From assembly GCA_038373885.1 (NCBI GenBank), contig JAWZYV010016058.1, positions 372,001 through 436,000 on the forward strand: DNA of 64,000 bases, written 5' to 3'. A program made the position numbers and the translations under genes. Positions 18,151-29,963 of the stretch are shown in pieces. Under the pieces are notes generated by a model. That model was not told the origin of the DNA, made no database searches, and saw only the letters and a program-made list of their open reading frames with translations. Position 1 is the stretch's first letter. Each line of letters opens with the position of its first letter. This DNA comes from Cheiracanthium punctorium (Eukaryota; Arthropoda; Arachnida; Araneae; Cheiracanthiidae).

Positions 18151-18955
18151 AATTACGAATTTTCGGAGCAACCCGCTGTTATGGGTTTTAAAATAGTTTA
18201 AAATTTGTATTCTACGTGTCAAAGAGTTAAGTTTTACTTTCAAAATTGGTTAACTAGAATGCAAGATATGGGGTTTGGGGTTTCTTCATTGGTTTCTATA
18301 GCGTTTTCTAGAAATCTCGAGAAATACTGGTCCTAGGCCTTCGCTATCCTCACATTTGAGGACTTATTTTTGGCGCCAAATTTAGCGATATTTCGCCAAA
18401 ATGTCACCAAGTTTGACAACATTTCGGTCATTTGGCGCGATTTTTCCAATGGGACCTGTAAAGTCAGCCTTTTCAGAAATTCCTAATAAATTCTGCCTCA
18501 CCTATAAATAGAAGCTGGCGGCCTCTGTCTAGTCAGTCTTGCTTAAGCTTGTGTTTAGAGCAGATGTACGTGAAAGCTTAAGGCTTTGTATTGGCGCTTA
18601 GAAAAGCTATGTTTAGCTTGTTTTAGAAGCTTTGTTTTTGAGTGGTGTGTGTAAATTTTTCATTGCTTATTCTTGAAGGATTGTGCACAATTTCTCTCGT
18701 AAGTTTCCACGGAATTTATGTCTGTGGAAGTGTTTCATTTTGCGTGAGAAATACAGCCTTTGTGAAAGATTCTGTTCTAAGCGGACTCTAATAAGCACAT
18801 TACTGGCTGATTGTGCTTATAAATTTTGTACAACTGATTGTTTGACGAAGTTCTAGAAGCAATAAAGTGTTCCATCCTGAAAAGTGGACTATTTATTAGA
18901 ACTTTCTGGATTTTAGAACGACGAACCCATGAAACAAGCAGAGTATTCTGCAACA
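18151..18955 (+). repeat. Solo LTR, family shared with 56304-57231 (copy 1)
   Basis: Collinear with the reverse complement of 56304-57231: ATTACGAATTTTCGG.GCAACCCGCTG at the start, TCTAGAAATCTCGAGAAATA and GCGATATTTCGCCAAAA in the middle, then a promoter block, GACGAAGTTCTAGAAGC with AATAAA (18861-18866), and TTTAGAACGACGAACCC before a CAACA end. The promoter has TATAAATA (18503-18510) and TCAGT (18533-18537) 30 bases later, the usual arthropod TATA-to-initiator spacing. No internal region or partner LTR is nearby, so it is a solo LTR. The first two bases are decayed and no target duplication is visible. Which LTR superfamily is unknown. Confidence 0.7.
18503..18537 (+). promoter_or_regulatory. 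LTR core promoter: TATA box and initiator
   Basis: TATAAATA and, 30 bases downstream, TCAGT within AGTCAGTCTT. The same pair with similar spacing occurs in the second copy of this LTR, which supports it as a functional promoter of the original element. Confidence 0.6.
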
Positions 18956-21359
18956 AAACTTACCTACATCTTTCCGGAGCAAATAGGGTTTCAGATAACA
19001 GTTTTTCTGTGCACCTGACTGGTTGGTTTGCATTTTCGTGATACATAGCAAAACTGTCGAATTTTGAATTTGTTTCGTGTACGATTTGTAAAGTTCAGTT
19101 TCATGCCTTTGGCCTGGTGATACGAAACTTTCTTTTTTTTGTGGTGGGGGGAATACTCTAGCACGATATGGTGTGCCCCCTTTCTTGATTTTAAGAATAG
19201 TAACCACAGTCCCTGTACTAAGTAAAATGAAGTAAATAAGAAATATAGAGTGAAAATTGTTAGTTTTACTTTAGTTTGGAAGGCCCTGTATTTTTCAGTG
19301 GATTATATTTTACTTCAAGGAGAAAAGGGGCAAGACTCCATTTTCTCTTGAGCGCTCAGGAGAAAGGTTAAAATTTTGTTATTGATGGACCACCAGCAGA
19401 TAAATTTCTTTTTTTAAAGTACTTTTCCAACCAAATCAACCTAATATTTGACACACAGATTGAAAATTATGATGTCGAAAAGAAATTTTCTTTTCAACAG
19501 AATATCCGTTTTGCAATTACTGTAAAAGCAATAATAATCATAAATTATGGTTTATTCATTCAATCAGTAAATAATTTAAATTTCAAATATTAATTCTATC
19601 AAACATAACAAGTGCATCAAGCTGAAAATAAATATTTTTAGGTAAAGTACAACAAATGAAGAAAAAAATTTCAGATTTTTAATAAACTTATTTACATTCC
19701 TATGAAGAAACACCGGGAAAAAAATCGTCCTTAAGCTACATGTCTGCACAACTACTGTTTTAATAGTCCCAAAAAATACTTTAAAGATGGTACATAATTT
19801 TTATTATCTTGTACTTCTAGAAATTAGTAATTTCCTTTTTCAATAAATTTAAAAGAAACTATGATGCATAATTTCTCAAAAATACGGCATCATGTTCAAA
19901 AAGGTTAATATTACTTTCAACGATTTAGTATGTTAAACAAGAAATATTTTTTCCTCACACAAAATTGTGATTTATGAGTTTTAATGACACGTTGCAATTT
20001 CGGCTCTCTCATCTATTAATACCAGTATCCCACACCACTTAAAAGTAAGTGTTAATTATAGGAATTCAATATTTTTGAATATACGACTTTGTCTTCAAAC
20101 CGCGAAAGATAAACTTTTCAAGATCTTATTGATAAATTGATTATAAAATGTAATTATTCAAGTTGTCAGTTATTGATCCTCGTAAATTAGCTTCCGTTAC
20201 TTTTATTTAAACTGTCTTACCGAACAAGAATGCAAGTATGGTTTTAGCGAATTTAAGACTGATCTGTGATTTTACTTTCTATCGTGTTTTATTACGGTAT
20301 AGAGTATGCTTTTCTTGTACTTTCTGTTTCGAAGAAAGCAAATTTATTGATAAATTAATTGGGCTTTTTGTTTGTTTAGTTATAGAGGATCTTATAAAGT
20401 CATATTTGTAATAAATTAATTAAAACTACTTAATAATTTCAAAGTTTTGTGGTACATAACTCGTGTAGAATATTTTAATAATAGTTTTAAATACCTTGTT
20501 CAAGTAGGTAAGGTACTTTTTCTCATATAAGTAATTTTTAAAAAAGATAAATACGGTATGTTAAAAATACTATCTTGAAAATAATATCAGTTTCAAAAAC
20601 ATTGTAATTCTTTTTTTTTTAATTCAGTGTAATAAGACTAGTACATCTGCAATTTAAAAACACACAGTTGATGCTAACATTAGACAACGTTCTTTATTCA
20701 TTGCGTTTTGTAATAAATATGCATATCTTATTGTTTAATAAGCTAAAAGATTGCAAAACTTTGTGATAAATAATGCATGATTTCGGACATTAAAAGTTTA
20801 GTAGCCTTTCATACCTATAATTTATGTTTCATTGGATGCAGTTTAGAAAAATGTTAGCATTAGATTTCGTATAAGTTCTTTGTCAGTATATTTTGATCTT
20901 TTGCTCAAAAATATTTCCTGCATGTCTTAGAAATTAGCAACATGCACTTAGAAATTAATGATAAGATATAAAAGGCATAAGGACTCATGCATAAGTTCTA
21001 ATTTGTTTTTCTTAAAAATGTTTACAAATTTATATTTATTAAATCGCGGTACAGAATAAAATTGAGAAATATTCATTTAATAAGAAGTATATATTGTGTT
21101 TATATTTTTGTTCTATTCTGGAGGATTTTACGAAGTGAATGTTCTCCCGAAATTCTACTCATTCCATGTAAAACAGTGACTTCGTTTCCTCTTGTTCTTT
21201 GCGCGATTTGAAAAGAAGATAATTGACAATTTTTTAAAATGCTAAAATTACAAATATTGATTTTTTCGGTATAAAATATATCATTTAATTATTTTTTTAA
21301 AAATTGGTTTTTATGATTTAAAAATAATTCATCCCTAAATTTTCTATAAATTTTAAGAT
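18956..21359. other. AT-rich DNA, no gene recognised
   Basis: Short open frames only, without recognisable motifs or repeat ends. Confidence 0.5.
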
Positions 21360-21546
21360 TTTATTGTACTATGGTCAGTCCAATATTTCTTTGCATTAGG
21401 TGTAAGGGATTGTGGCCCAAAATGATATCCTTAAGGGGAAAACTTCCATAAAATAACATAAATGTTCTGTAAAAGTTTGGCACTTTGCCACATGTTTTAA
21501 ACCCGCACTGAGTAATGAGAAAAATAGAATTTTGAAAAAGAGCCCA

Positions 21547-21586
21547 AAGGATCATTTTACCCCCACCCAAGGGCAAAATGATCCTT
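21547..21586. repeat. Short inverted repeat AAGGATCATTTT[A/G]CCC
   Basis: Arms 21547-21562 and 21571-21586 match at 15 of 16 positions, with an 8-base loop. The same 16-mer occurs at 795-810, and flanking sequence is shared too. It may be two back-to-back ends of a dispersed element. Confidence 0.6.
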
Positions 21587-21612
21587 CATTTGAAAATGGT
21601 TGTAAATTGCTT

Positions 21613-23232
21613 TTATCTTAAATAAATTGCTTTTATCAAAAGATGCAAAACTGATCAGATTATTATGATTATACACAGTGAAATACAATAAGTTTTCCAA
21701 TCATACAGTATGCATAATTTATTTTATGAAAATTTGAAAATAAAGAAGAATCATAAACAATAAAACGGAACATTTCAAAATTATAACTCAAAAATTATGA
21801 GCAACAATCAATACAAAAATAAATTAAATAATGTAATGAGGAGTCACGTCTTTTTAGAACGTCTGAAGAGCTGCTATGATGATTAGGACGTTTTACTGGA
21901 GCTTCTTTATGCGATGGTTCACCTTACTCGGCTGTATGGCTGCCCACGTTAGGTCATATTTCTGGAACATGCCGAGAAATACAACAAACTAAACAAGTGT
22001 AATTCACATCTAAAAACATACTCTATTCAGTAAACGAAGTCCTATATCAGTATATTAAAGATTCCATTTTTAAATAAGTAGGTAAGTTAGTGTTTGCCTT
22101 ATAAGAGATATGATAAAACCCAGTTTTTTGAAGTCTTCTACTCAGACACATAATACACAGATCGCTTAAATATTGCCATTGCTTCCTCTTGACTTGGCAC
22201 AACTAATTTATGTGTTTCCTAGATGATAGCAGAGCCTGCCTGGAAGAAAGCACATGTAGATTGTTTTGCCCGCTAGGAACATTTTGGGCCAACTTCCCCT
22301 AAATATAGAAAAAAGAAGCAGCGAGACATGCGAAATAATTTAAATAGCAATCGATAACTCAAAAACAAAATATGTATGGGATTACATTTCCATTACTATT
22401 TGTATTTATAGTGTTTTTCTAAATTTGCTTTTCTGTGCCCTGTGGAACTTCTACTATAAAGAAAATACTAGGCAAACAACTATACAACACTACTGTAACG
22501 ACATTTTAAAAGCTACCGCGTTTTAAAACCGTAATTTAATTCATTAGATTTATTTCTCCTTGTATTTTTTAAGTTCAATAACTATAATTAAAACTCAATT
22601 TGAAGATAATTTTTCACACACTAGTAATCGACTGGAAATTCTAAAAAGAACACTTTTTTAAGTTTAAATAAAATAGTTTTATTTTCTTTTATGCCATTTG
22701 GGATTGAAGGAAATTCTATAATGGCATCTTCTGCGCTATTCAATAGAAAACTTAAACTGTAAAAGCAATAAAAAAGTACATTGTTTGCTTTCTTCTCCAT
22801 TTATATCGATTTTGTAATAGAAAGAAAATTTGCTCCTTAACTAAACTAATATTTTTAGTTGGCGAACTTTTATTAATCTCGGCTTTTGTACTTCGTTTTT
22901 GAAAAAAAAGTAAGTTTCACGAATTAACATTTCGTCCAAGTTAATTTGTGACTTAAGACTCAGACGAAAAATTATGTTAGATGTGTTATTTTATATTTAA
23001 CATACCACCAAATAAATCTGGAATTACTTTTATACTCTGAAAGTAAATTATTTGTTATAGGTAGACGCGATCAAGTATACTCGTATTATAATAGAGACTT
23101 TGGGCAACATACAAACAACAAAGAATAACACCATCAATATTAATATAACTACATACCATTTTTGTTATCATATTCAGAGTGAGATGATAAATTATGTTCA
23201 ACGGCACAAATCAGCAATTATTATTGTTATTA
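21613..23232. other. AT-rich DNA, no gene recognised
   Basis: A GGGCCAACTTCCCC-type word near 22287-22301 looks like an element end, but I could not find its partner. On the minus strand near 22130-22310 there is a 50-60 residue readable stretch of no known family. Confidence 0.4.
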
Positions 23233-23430
23233 CTAGCTGGAAAACCCGGCGATGAAGGGTTAGTACTTAATCTAAATTTCCAGAAAGTTAGAGTCTTCCT
23301 GAAAGAATGGAATTAGTATATTCGCAAAATCGCAATAGTACAGAAACAAAAACTATACTTAAAGAAATAGCATATTTGAAATTAAATGATTTGATAATTT
23401 TGGTTGCATAGCGGAGGTACCCCGATAGTT
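23233..23430 (-). mobile_element. Helitron 3'-end fragment
   Basis: Read on the minus strand, the sequence ends with a 5-bp-stem hairpin (AACCC/GGGTT, 23243-23261), then TTTTCCAGCTAG followed by T. That is the Helitron terminus pattern of hairpin plus CTRR at an AT target. The adjoining TCTAAATTTCCAGAAAG block resembles the same position in the elements at 29964, 31828 and 60889. The inner boundary is unclear and no 5' end was found. Confidence 0.55.
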
Positions 23431-23939
23431 AATTCAATAAAAAATTGTTATGAAAATGATGATTACAGTATATTTATAAACTAATTAGCAATAGTATTAA
23501 TTTTTTTTAATTCATCTACCTTTTTGTGTGAGGATAAAAACTCCCCCGAAAAACTTTCTGGGTGTGCTACTGTAAGAACAACGGATTAAATGCGCGAGAA
23601 CAAAGCGTGTACAGGGTGCTCCAGTGGTAAGTCGATAATAGAAAGATCAATCCTCCAAGTACTAATCTGGAACCTTAAACAGTGCTACAACTGCAGTTAA
23701 GAGGCCTCTGAAGTCTGCTTTCGGAGATACAAGTCCCAATGCTTTGCTATGGAAAAAAGTGCCTTAACGCCTAATCATTTTTCTGAGAAAGTATTAGGTA
23801 TTTATAAATAAAATTTTCCTGTGTGAATCTTGAGAACTATTCGCAAGGATTGCGTGAATCAGATTTGAGTTAATTTAGCCGAAAGAGATTTTTTTGCAGT
23901 CTAGAATGACTGCAAAAATGAATGTATCCAAATCTTCCT

Positions 23940-24280
23940 TTCAATTTGAAATACTCTTCTCCGGCTACACTTGCCCTTCAGAGTCGAAACACATATAAAA
24001 AGCTATAAAAAAGATATATTTAACTACAAATTTAATTTATTAGAATTCTTTAAAAATGAATTTAAAAAAAACACCTCACAAAAATAAGTAAATCAAATCA
24101 TGCACTGTCTGTTTACTAAAAGAACTCACCCGATTTCTACAATTTAAGTGAAGTTAGTACATAAATTAGTTAGTATATAGATTTTTTTAAAAATGGGGCC
24201 TTCAAAATTTTTCCTCTAGACAGACATTCAGATCTAAGAAAATATGCTGAAGAAGCTCTTTTAGTAGATAGACACTAAAT
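23940..24280 (+). repeat. Diverged direct repeat, copy 1
   Basis: Blocks in order: CCCTTCAGAGTCGAAACA, TTTAATTTATTAGAATTCTT, a CACTGTCTGTTTAC-type block, GAACTCACC, TTTTTTTAAAAATG and TTTTAGTAGATAGAC. They recur about 740 bp downstream with many substitutions and small gaps. Confidence 0.6.
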
Positions 24281-24684
24281 GTATGGTCAGAACTCCCGTA
24301 CGACCCCTCGTGAGTACAACCTGTTTTACAGTATTTATCCACGAATTTGGAGCCAAGACTAACACAATACCACAAAAAGAGCTCACTGAAATAATTTTCT
24401 TGTAGTAATAGCCTAATTCTGATGTGTCAACATTTTGAAAATTACCATGGGCGTTATTCACAGAGATGTGCAATGAAGAGAGAAAATACTGCCGTAAAAT
24501 ACAATAAAGAGATTAAGAGAGACAGATTTCAGTATTTTACGAAATATATTATTTACAGGGCTTATTAATGCTTTTAAAGTTCATCAAATTCTTCAATAAA
24601 GTTATTCAATATTTCTTATTTTAGCGCTTTTTTTAACTGCATTCGTTTTGTAAATTTGTCATTGAAATCGTATTTTAATTTGAG

Positions 24685-25020
24685 ACACCCTTATCTGGTT
24701 ACGCCCACCCTTCAGAGTTGAAACATCTATAAGCAGCTATAAAGAAAACAAATCTTTAACCATACATTTAATTTATTAGAATTCTTTAAAATGAATTTTA
24801 AAGAAAGAAAAAAAAAGAAAAAAGAACGAAACATAGTTTATTCAAAACATGTACTGTCCGCTTACAAAGAGAACTCCCTCAATTTCTTAATATAATAATA
24901 ATTTTTTTAAATGTGGCTTTTAGTACACAGTTTTTTCTCCAAAAAATGCATTTGTATGGTTGCAATCAGCTGGAAGAAGGAAAGGCTGAGGGAAGACTTT
25001 TAGTACACAGACATTACAAT
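24685..25020 (+). repeat. Diverged direct repeat, copy 2
   Basis: The same blocks as copy 1: CCCTTCAGAGTTGAAACA, TTTAATTTATTAGAATTCTT, TACTGTCCGCTTAC, GAACTCCC and TTTTAGTACACAGAC. Probably an old tandem duplication of about 740 bp or two insertions of one repeat. No coding content seen. Confidence 0.6.
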
Positions 25021-25990
25021 GACTTTACTTTAAAAGATGTAAAAAAAGAAAGAAAAATTCCACATAAAGAAGTACTGTTTACCCATGTTTAGCGAGTTCT
25101 GCTACCGTGGATGAATTCAAACGCACAAATGAGTATAGGTAGAAAGATGGGTTACCATCTGTAGTAGGGAAAAAGCAAATTTTAAGTATAAATTAAGTAT
25201 TAATTATTAATCTCCTTTTTTAAAAGAAAAATTGCTCCACTGCGACTGTCGTTTCCCTTTAATGCCAAAATTGTCTACAACTTGCAAACATTCCGTCTGC
25301 GTTCCATTCTCACCCCTATTCTGCTATTTCTGTTTCAGAATTGGGGACACCACGATGATTTGTCGCCAACTGTTTGTTCAAACGTCTGATCACCTTACAT
25401 TTTTTGGGGCACGCAAGCATTGACCTATATCGCCCTCTGAAACAGAGGCTACAGTTTATAAATTTAACCAAAATCTGTTGCAATTAACAAAAATTAAATT
25501 CCTAATATCTTCTTTGATATATCAGCGTTACCTAATTTCAGTGATGATATTATGCCCCTAAAGGACAAAAATGTATGATAGTTAAAAAGTAAGAAAAATA
25601 CATTTCCAGCTTTCACTATACCGATTTGTCGAAATCCGATAGAAAAATAAATAATATACAATAAAGTGAAATAAAATATAAGCACGTTATTCAGTAACGC
25701 CCTGCCGTGATACCGTTTGTATTTTTCTCAAAATGTTTATCCGCATTTTTAGATAGTGCGGCAGTAACTGGAGGCGTACATATAATGAAGTCCTTCCCTC
25801 AGTTAAACCAAATAATTTTTATTATTTAATAACTTTTTTATGGAATGTAAGAGAAAGAAAAGAGCCTATGTAGAAAAAAATATGCACATATAACCTTTCT
25901 TAAAGGTAGTAACCCACCAAAAATTTTTGAAGATTAGGTAATCCGCATTCAGAACACTCCTATTGTAAAATTATAGCGTTTCTTTCAGAG
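25021..25990. other. AT-rich DNA, nothing recognised
   Basis: No gene or repeat ends that I can support. A TAACCTTTCTTAAAGGTA word starts near 25890 and recurs near 26082 and 26098 beside the tandem duplication below. Confidence 0.5.
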
Positions 25991-26000
25991 GTCGGAGATC

Positions 26001-26196
26001 GTAATATGACACTTGTCAAGTGAATCTGTTGTATAGAATCTTAATAATAGTGTCAATCGGACACCTGACCATGAAAAATAACCTTTCTTAAAGGTATAAC
26101 CTTTCTTAAAGGGATTCCAATCTGACATTTGTCAAGTGAATCTGTTGTGTAGAATCTTAATAATAGTGTCAATCGCACACGTGACCATGAAAAATC
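26001..26196 (+). repeat. Tandem duplication, about 116-bp period
   Basis: GTCAAGTGAATCTGTTGT begins at 26015 and 26131. About 75 bases of each copy match with only a few differences, ending in GACCATGAAAAAT in both. The spacer carries two more copies of the AACCTTTCTTAAAGG palindrome-like word. Confidence 0.85.
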
Positions 26197-27950
26197 CATT
26201 GAAGTCCAATAAAACAGCCCGTATGTTTTGAAAAGATCGTGAACCTTAAAAACGAAAATTCAGTGGGTCAAAGGGGGGCGGTATCCTAGCCGAGTTAGCG
26301 GCGAAGTGATAAAATAAAACGATTGCGTCCGACACGTTCACTACACTCTGTACATTTTTTTTTTTCACTGATTTCTTTAAAATCACTAGTACGTTTTAAA
26401 TTTTGAAAAATGTGCGTCTCGAATTAAGTGTTCCTTGGAATTTCTTTAAATAGTTTTTAATCAAAAATTCAAGCAGCATCTGTCAGGAATAAAACGAATG
26501 CAGTTTGTTTCCTTTTTGCATTTTAGCTTATTTTGAGTTTTGAGTAATAAATTCTATTAAATAAATATGAAAATATACGGAATTTTTATTTCATTTATTT
26601 ATTTATTTTTTAACCTGAAATGCGAACTAAAATTCTGTGGCAATCAGATGTTTCACATAAGTAATGATTGTTTTCCTTTGGGGAAATGAGCACTGTGTAT
26701 AAGCAACAGTCCGTTTTTATCTCCGTTTTGTGGTTTAATTTTTAACATAACTTTCTTTAAATATATTTTTGGATGCATTTTTTAGTATAATCCGTACTAT
26801 CCACTATAAAAAAGTCATTAAAATTACGCGTAATTCAAATCAGTAAAAAGAGACCAATTTTATTTGTACTGCTCATTTTTATACTTACTTCTGGAGCCAA
26901 GCGACCCATAAAGAGAATATACTTCTAGAACTAAGCGAACATGATTTCGTATTATTATATTTTTTAAATAAAATATTAATAATAATTATGAATTATTAAA
27001 TTAATACTCGAAAAGTTAAGAATGGCAACCTACCAAAATTTCAACGGAAATAGATGCAGAAACTAATTTTACATGGCTCTGTAAAATTTCAATTTTTTAA
27101 ATACTTCAGTAGTTTATTTTATATTAATTAAAACGTCTCATTTTCATGCATTAGGGAACCATAAATAAACTTATAAAGGGTGTTTCTGAAGATTCTGTAC
27201 AAAACATTATGGGAGATAATTAATAGATCATTGTAAAATAGGCAGTATAATAGGCATATTGTAGGCGGAGTTAACTCCTCCTACTGTGCACTTTTTAAAA
27301 TCTTGTATGCTCCAATGTTTTACAATTTCATACATAGCATTTTTAAATAAACAATCAATGAACTAAATACATTGATTAGAAGCGGCGTTATTTCACATTA
27401 TAAATCTGTTCATGAAACCATTAGTAAAAAAAAAAACCTCTTTGTTAAAATGTCAACATTTAAAATCTACGCCCACATCTGTTCAAAAATAACCAAACAC
27501 ATGTAACTTTTTAAAGTGTTCAAATGACGTTTGCGGTCAGTTTTCTTCTGCGACTCTCAATCCTTGTGATGTTCGCTATTGCCATTAAAATTTTGTGCGA
27601 ATTCTTTAGAAGGACCCTCTATAATACAAGATTTCTTTTGCACTAAAATAGTCTTTTAAAAATAGCAATTTTGAAGCAAAAACAGTACATATTTGTAAAG
27701 TTTTATGGTGCTTTAATCATATTAATTTCGCTTCACTGATTATAACCTTTTAAAAAAAATAAAATTCATGACTCCTATCTTTTTTTAAAATTATATGAAA
27801 GTTATCTATACTTATTTACCTGTCTTATAAGGAAATAATTCTTCAACATCGGCTATTAGTAAGTAACTTCCTTATTCGTATTGGTCAGATATGAGCAGAG
27901 GACATCAATTCACTCTTATCATTGTATATAGTAATTTTAGTGTTGAAATA
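26197..27950. other. AT-rich DNA, no gene recognised
   Basis: A mobile-element-like end, AAAGGGTGTTTCTGAAGATTC, occurs near 27176, without an identified partner. Otherwise nothing recognised. Confidence 0.45.
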
Positions 27951-28179
27951 CAGAGGGTGTTTACACATTTTTAGAACGATTTCGATAAAGAATTTAAAAA
28001 AAGGAAATGTTTCAGAATAAAAATTTTTGTCAACAGCTTATTATTTGAAATGAGAAATATCGTCTGCTACTTTTAAATTTATTCTTTTTTCAAAATGTCA
28101 TATGTAAATAAGCTGTGGATTGAAGGATGTGTTTTAGCGCTTTCCGAAGAGAAATATTTTTATTCCATAATCAAAAACG

Positions 28180-28860
28180 TTATGAAATGCATGGTATTAA
28201 AATTTCTAAGTGCAAATTAAGCAACATTAATAATAGGCAAGTTAAAAACCGTCAATCATTATTTCTACATGGAAGGAAGACTTTGGAGTCTTCCTTCCAT
28301 GTAGAATACGAAGGTAGATTCCATGTAGAAACGAATGTCCGAAAAAGGTACGTACTGTTTCAAATGTTTCTAAAGTGAAATCCCTGGTAACAAGAGAAAA
28401 TCCGCCAACACAGAAATCAATTGCAAAGTCCTTAGATACATCTCTAGCAACAATAAATAAAATAATAAACCAAGATTTACAAATTAAAAAAGCTAAAAAA
28501 CATAATGTTCACCAGCTTTTGCCGAGACTTGTAGCTCAACACAAGTCATACTTCGAAAACTACCACTGCATTCCATGAAAAAATGAAGACTGATACAGGT
28601 ATTGCATATATACCTTTTCAACATATTCCTGCGAAGTCCACTGACGTTTCACCTATGGACTATTGTTCCTTTGGTCAGTTAAAAAGAGCTCTTTCTAAAC
28701 GCAAACCCATCACGATAGATGGACTCTGGAAAGTAGTGGAAGAGGAATAGAAATCAATACCCCTGGAAATTTTACAAAAGCCTTTCTGTCATGCAGGGAT
28801 TTGCATCAACAAGATATCCTTGCATTTTTCAATTGGTTGTCAGATACTGATAGGAGAAGA
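28180..28860 (+). pseudogene. Decayed Tc1/mariner transposase
   Basis: Blocks on the plus strand in family order: ISKCKLSNINNRQVKNR (N-terminal helix-turn-helix region); ENPPTQKSIAKSLDTSLATI with NKIINQDLQ (second helix-turn-helix); KKAKKHNVHQLLPRLVAQ; and, after a large internal loss, GIAYIPFQHIPAKSTDVSPM with DYCSFGQLKRALSKR and a GLWKVVEEE-stop-KSIP block. The last region corresponds to the SPD.SPMD...LK segment around a catalytic aspartate. The central DDE region between VAQ and GIAY is missing. There are several stops and frame changes, and a long hairpin sits in the N-terminal part. It is non-functional. Confidence 0.75.
28265..28304. repeat. Perfect 18-bp inverted repeat inside the transposase relic
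   Basis: CTACATGGAAGGAAGACT (28265-28282) is exactly reversed at 28287-28304, with loop TTGG. Part of the arm recurs once more just downstream (CCATGTAGAAACG). It interrupts the coding relic and probably arose by a local template-switch event. Confidence 0.93.
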
Positions 28861-28960
28861 GAAATGGGGGAGGATAAAATAATGAAAATATTGAAGGTTT
28901 TGGTACCACAAAATAAGTCCCCAAAACTGAACGCGTTTGGAGATATATTCCATATTTAGG

Positions 28961-29963
28961 TCATTCCATGGTGACTGACGTTACAATTTTACTACATTTG
29001 TAACCTTTGAAATTCACCAGTGGCTTGAAATATATATATTTATTTATTTAAAATTGATCAAGAGTATCATAAATAAGTACTATATTATTATCCATTCTCA
29101 ATATAAAAAAATCTTTTTTTATTTTTTTAAATAAAGGGACATCAAAAAACGTGACTGATGTCACACAAACATTGACTGATGTTACACAAACATTACTAGA
29201 GACAAACATTTGGGGTGGGAGGGAGGGTATATTTTTCACCTTTAACTAATATCCAGGATCAACACAAATAAAAAAACTACTAATGGATTCACTAAAATTT
29301 CGGGAGTGGAGAGAGTAGACATATTTTTATAATCATTAAATCAAAGTTATCAAAACCCAATGCCCCCCCCCCCCCACTGTGGCTACGGTCTTGGTTAGGT
29401 GTGAAGAGGAAGGTAGTAAAAAGTAAGCAGGCAAGTTTAATACATATTTCAATTCTGAAAAGTATTTATTGGAACGAGAAAGACGCCACGCACATGAATG
29501 GGTGCCCATAAGGGGGGGAGGAAGGACACACCCCCCCTTAAATGAGTTTTAATGTCTCATGATGTAAACAAATGGCAAAAACAGAACTAAATTTGGTAAA
29601 AGTTTGAAATTTACCCCCACTCTAGAAAAACTCTTTTGAAGTTTGCTCCCCCTAGATTCAAGGAACAATTTATAAGAAAAAATATCTTCACCCGAGAACA
29701 ATTATTTGATCTTCAAACAAATCGACGTGCTACGATAAATTTTACTTCATGGTATATTTCGGCCAATAGAGGCTACATTTCCAATTGCATACTAAACTTT
29801 TTCTTGGTCCTTTTTATAATCATTAAATACAGGGCGCCTACTTGTGATGTTAAATGAAACAAAGAAACAGGTGTATATACAAAACTAGTAGTAAGAATTT
29901 AACATCATATATATAAGTTGAATAAAAATAATTTCTGATGTACTAAATTTAAATATATATATA
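28961..29963. other. AT-rich DNA, no gene recognised
   Basis: It contains two tandem copies of TGACTGATGT[C/T]ACACAAACAT at 29152-29172 and 29173-29193 (21-bp period), and a C-run at about 29364-29377. No coding sequence recognised. Confidence 0.5.
29152..29193 (+). repeat. Two-copy 21-bp tandem repeat
   Basis: TGACTGATGTCACACAAACAT is followed immediately by a copy with one substitution (T for C). A related GTGACTGACGTTACAATTTT lies upstream near 28970. Confidence 0.85.

Larger units (their letters stand above)
27951..28960 (+). mobile_element. Tc1/mariner element relic
   Basis: ACAGAGGGTGTTTACACATT near 27950 is a plausible left end of Tc1/mariner type, and a decayed transposase occupies 28180-28860. 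I cannot define the right end. The boundaries are approximate. Confidence 0.5.

Noticed and set aside
18838..19041. 67-residue frame beginning in the solo LTR
   Set aside because: It runs across the polyadenylation signal and LTR end and has no family motif.
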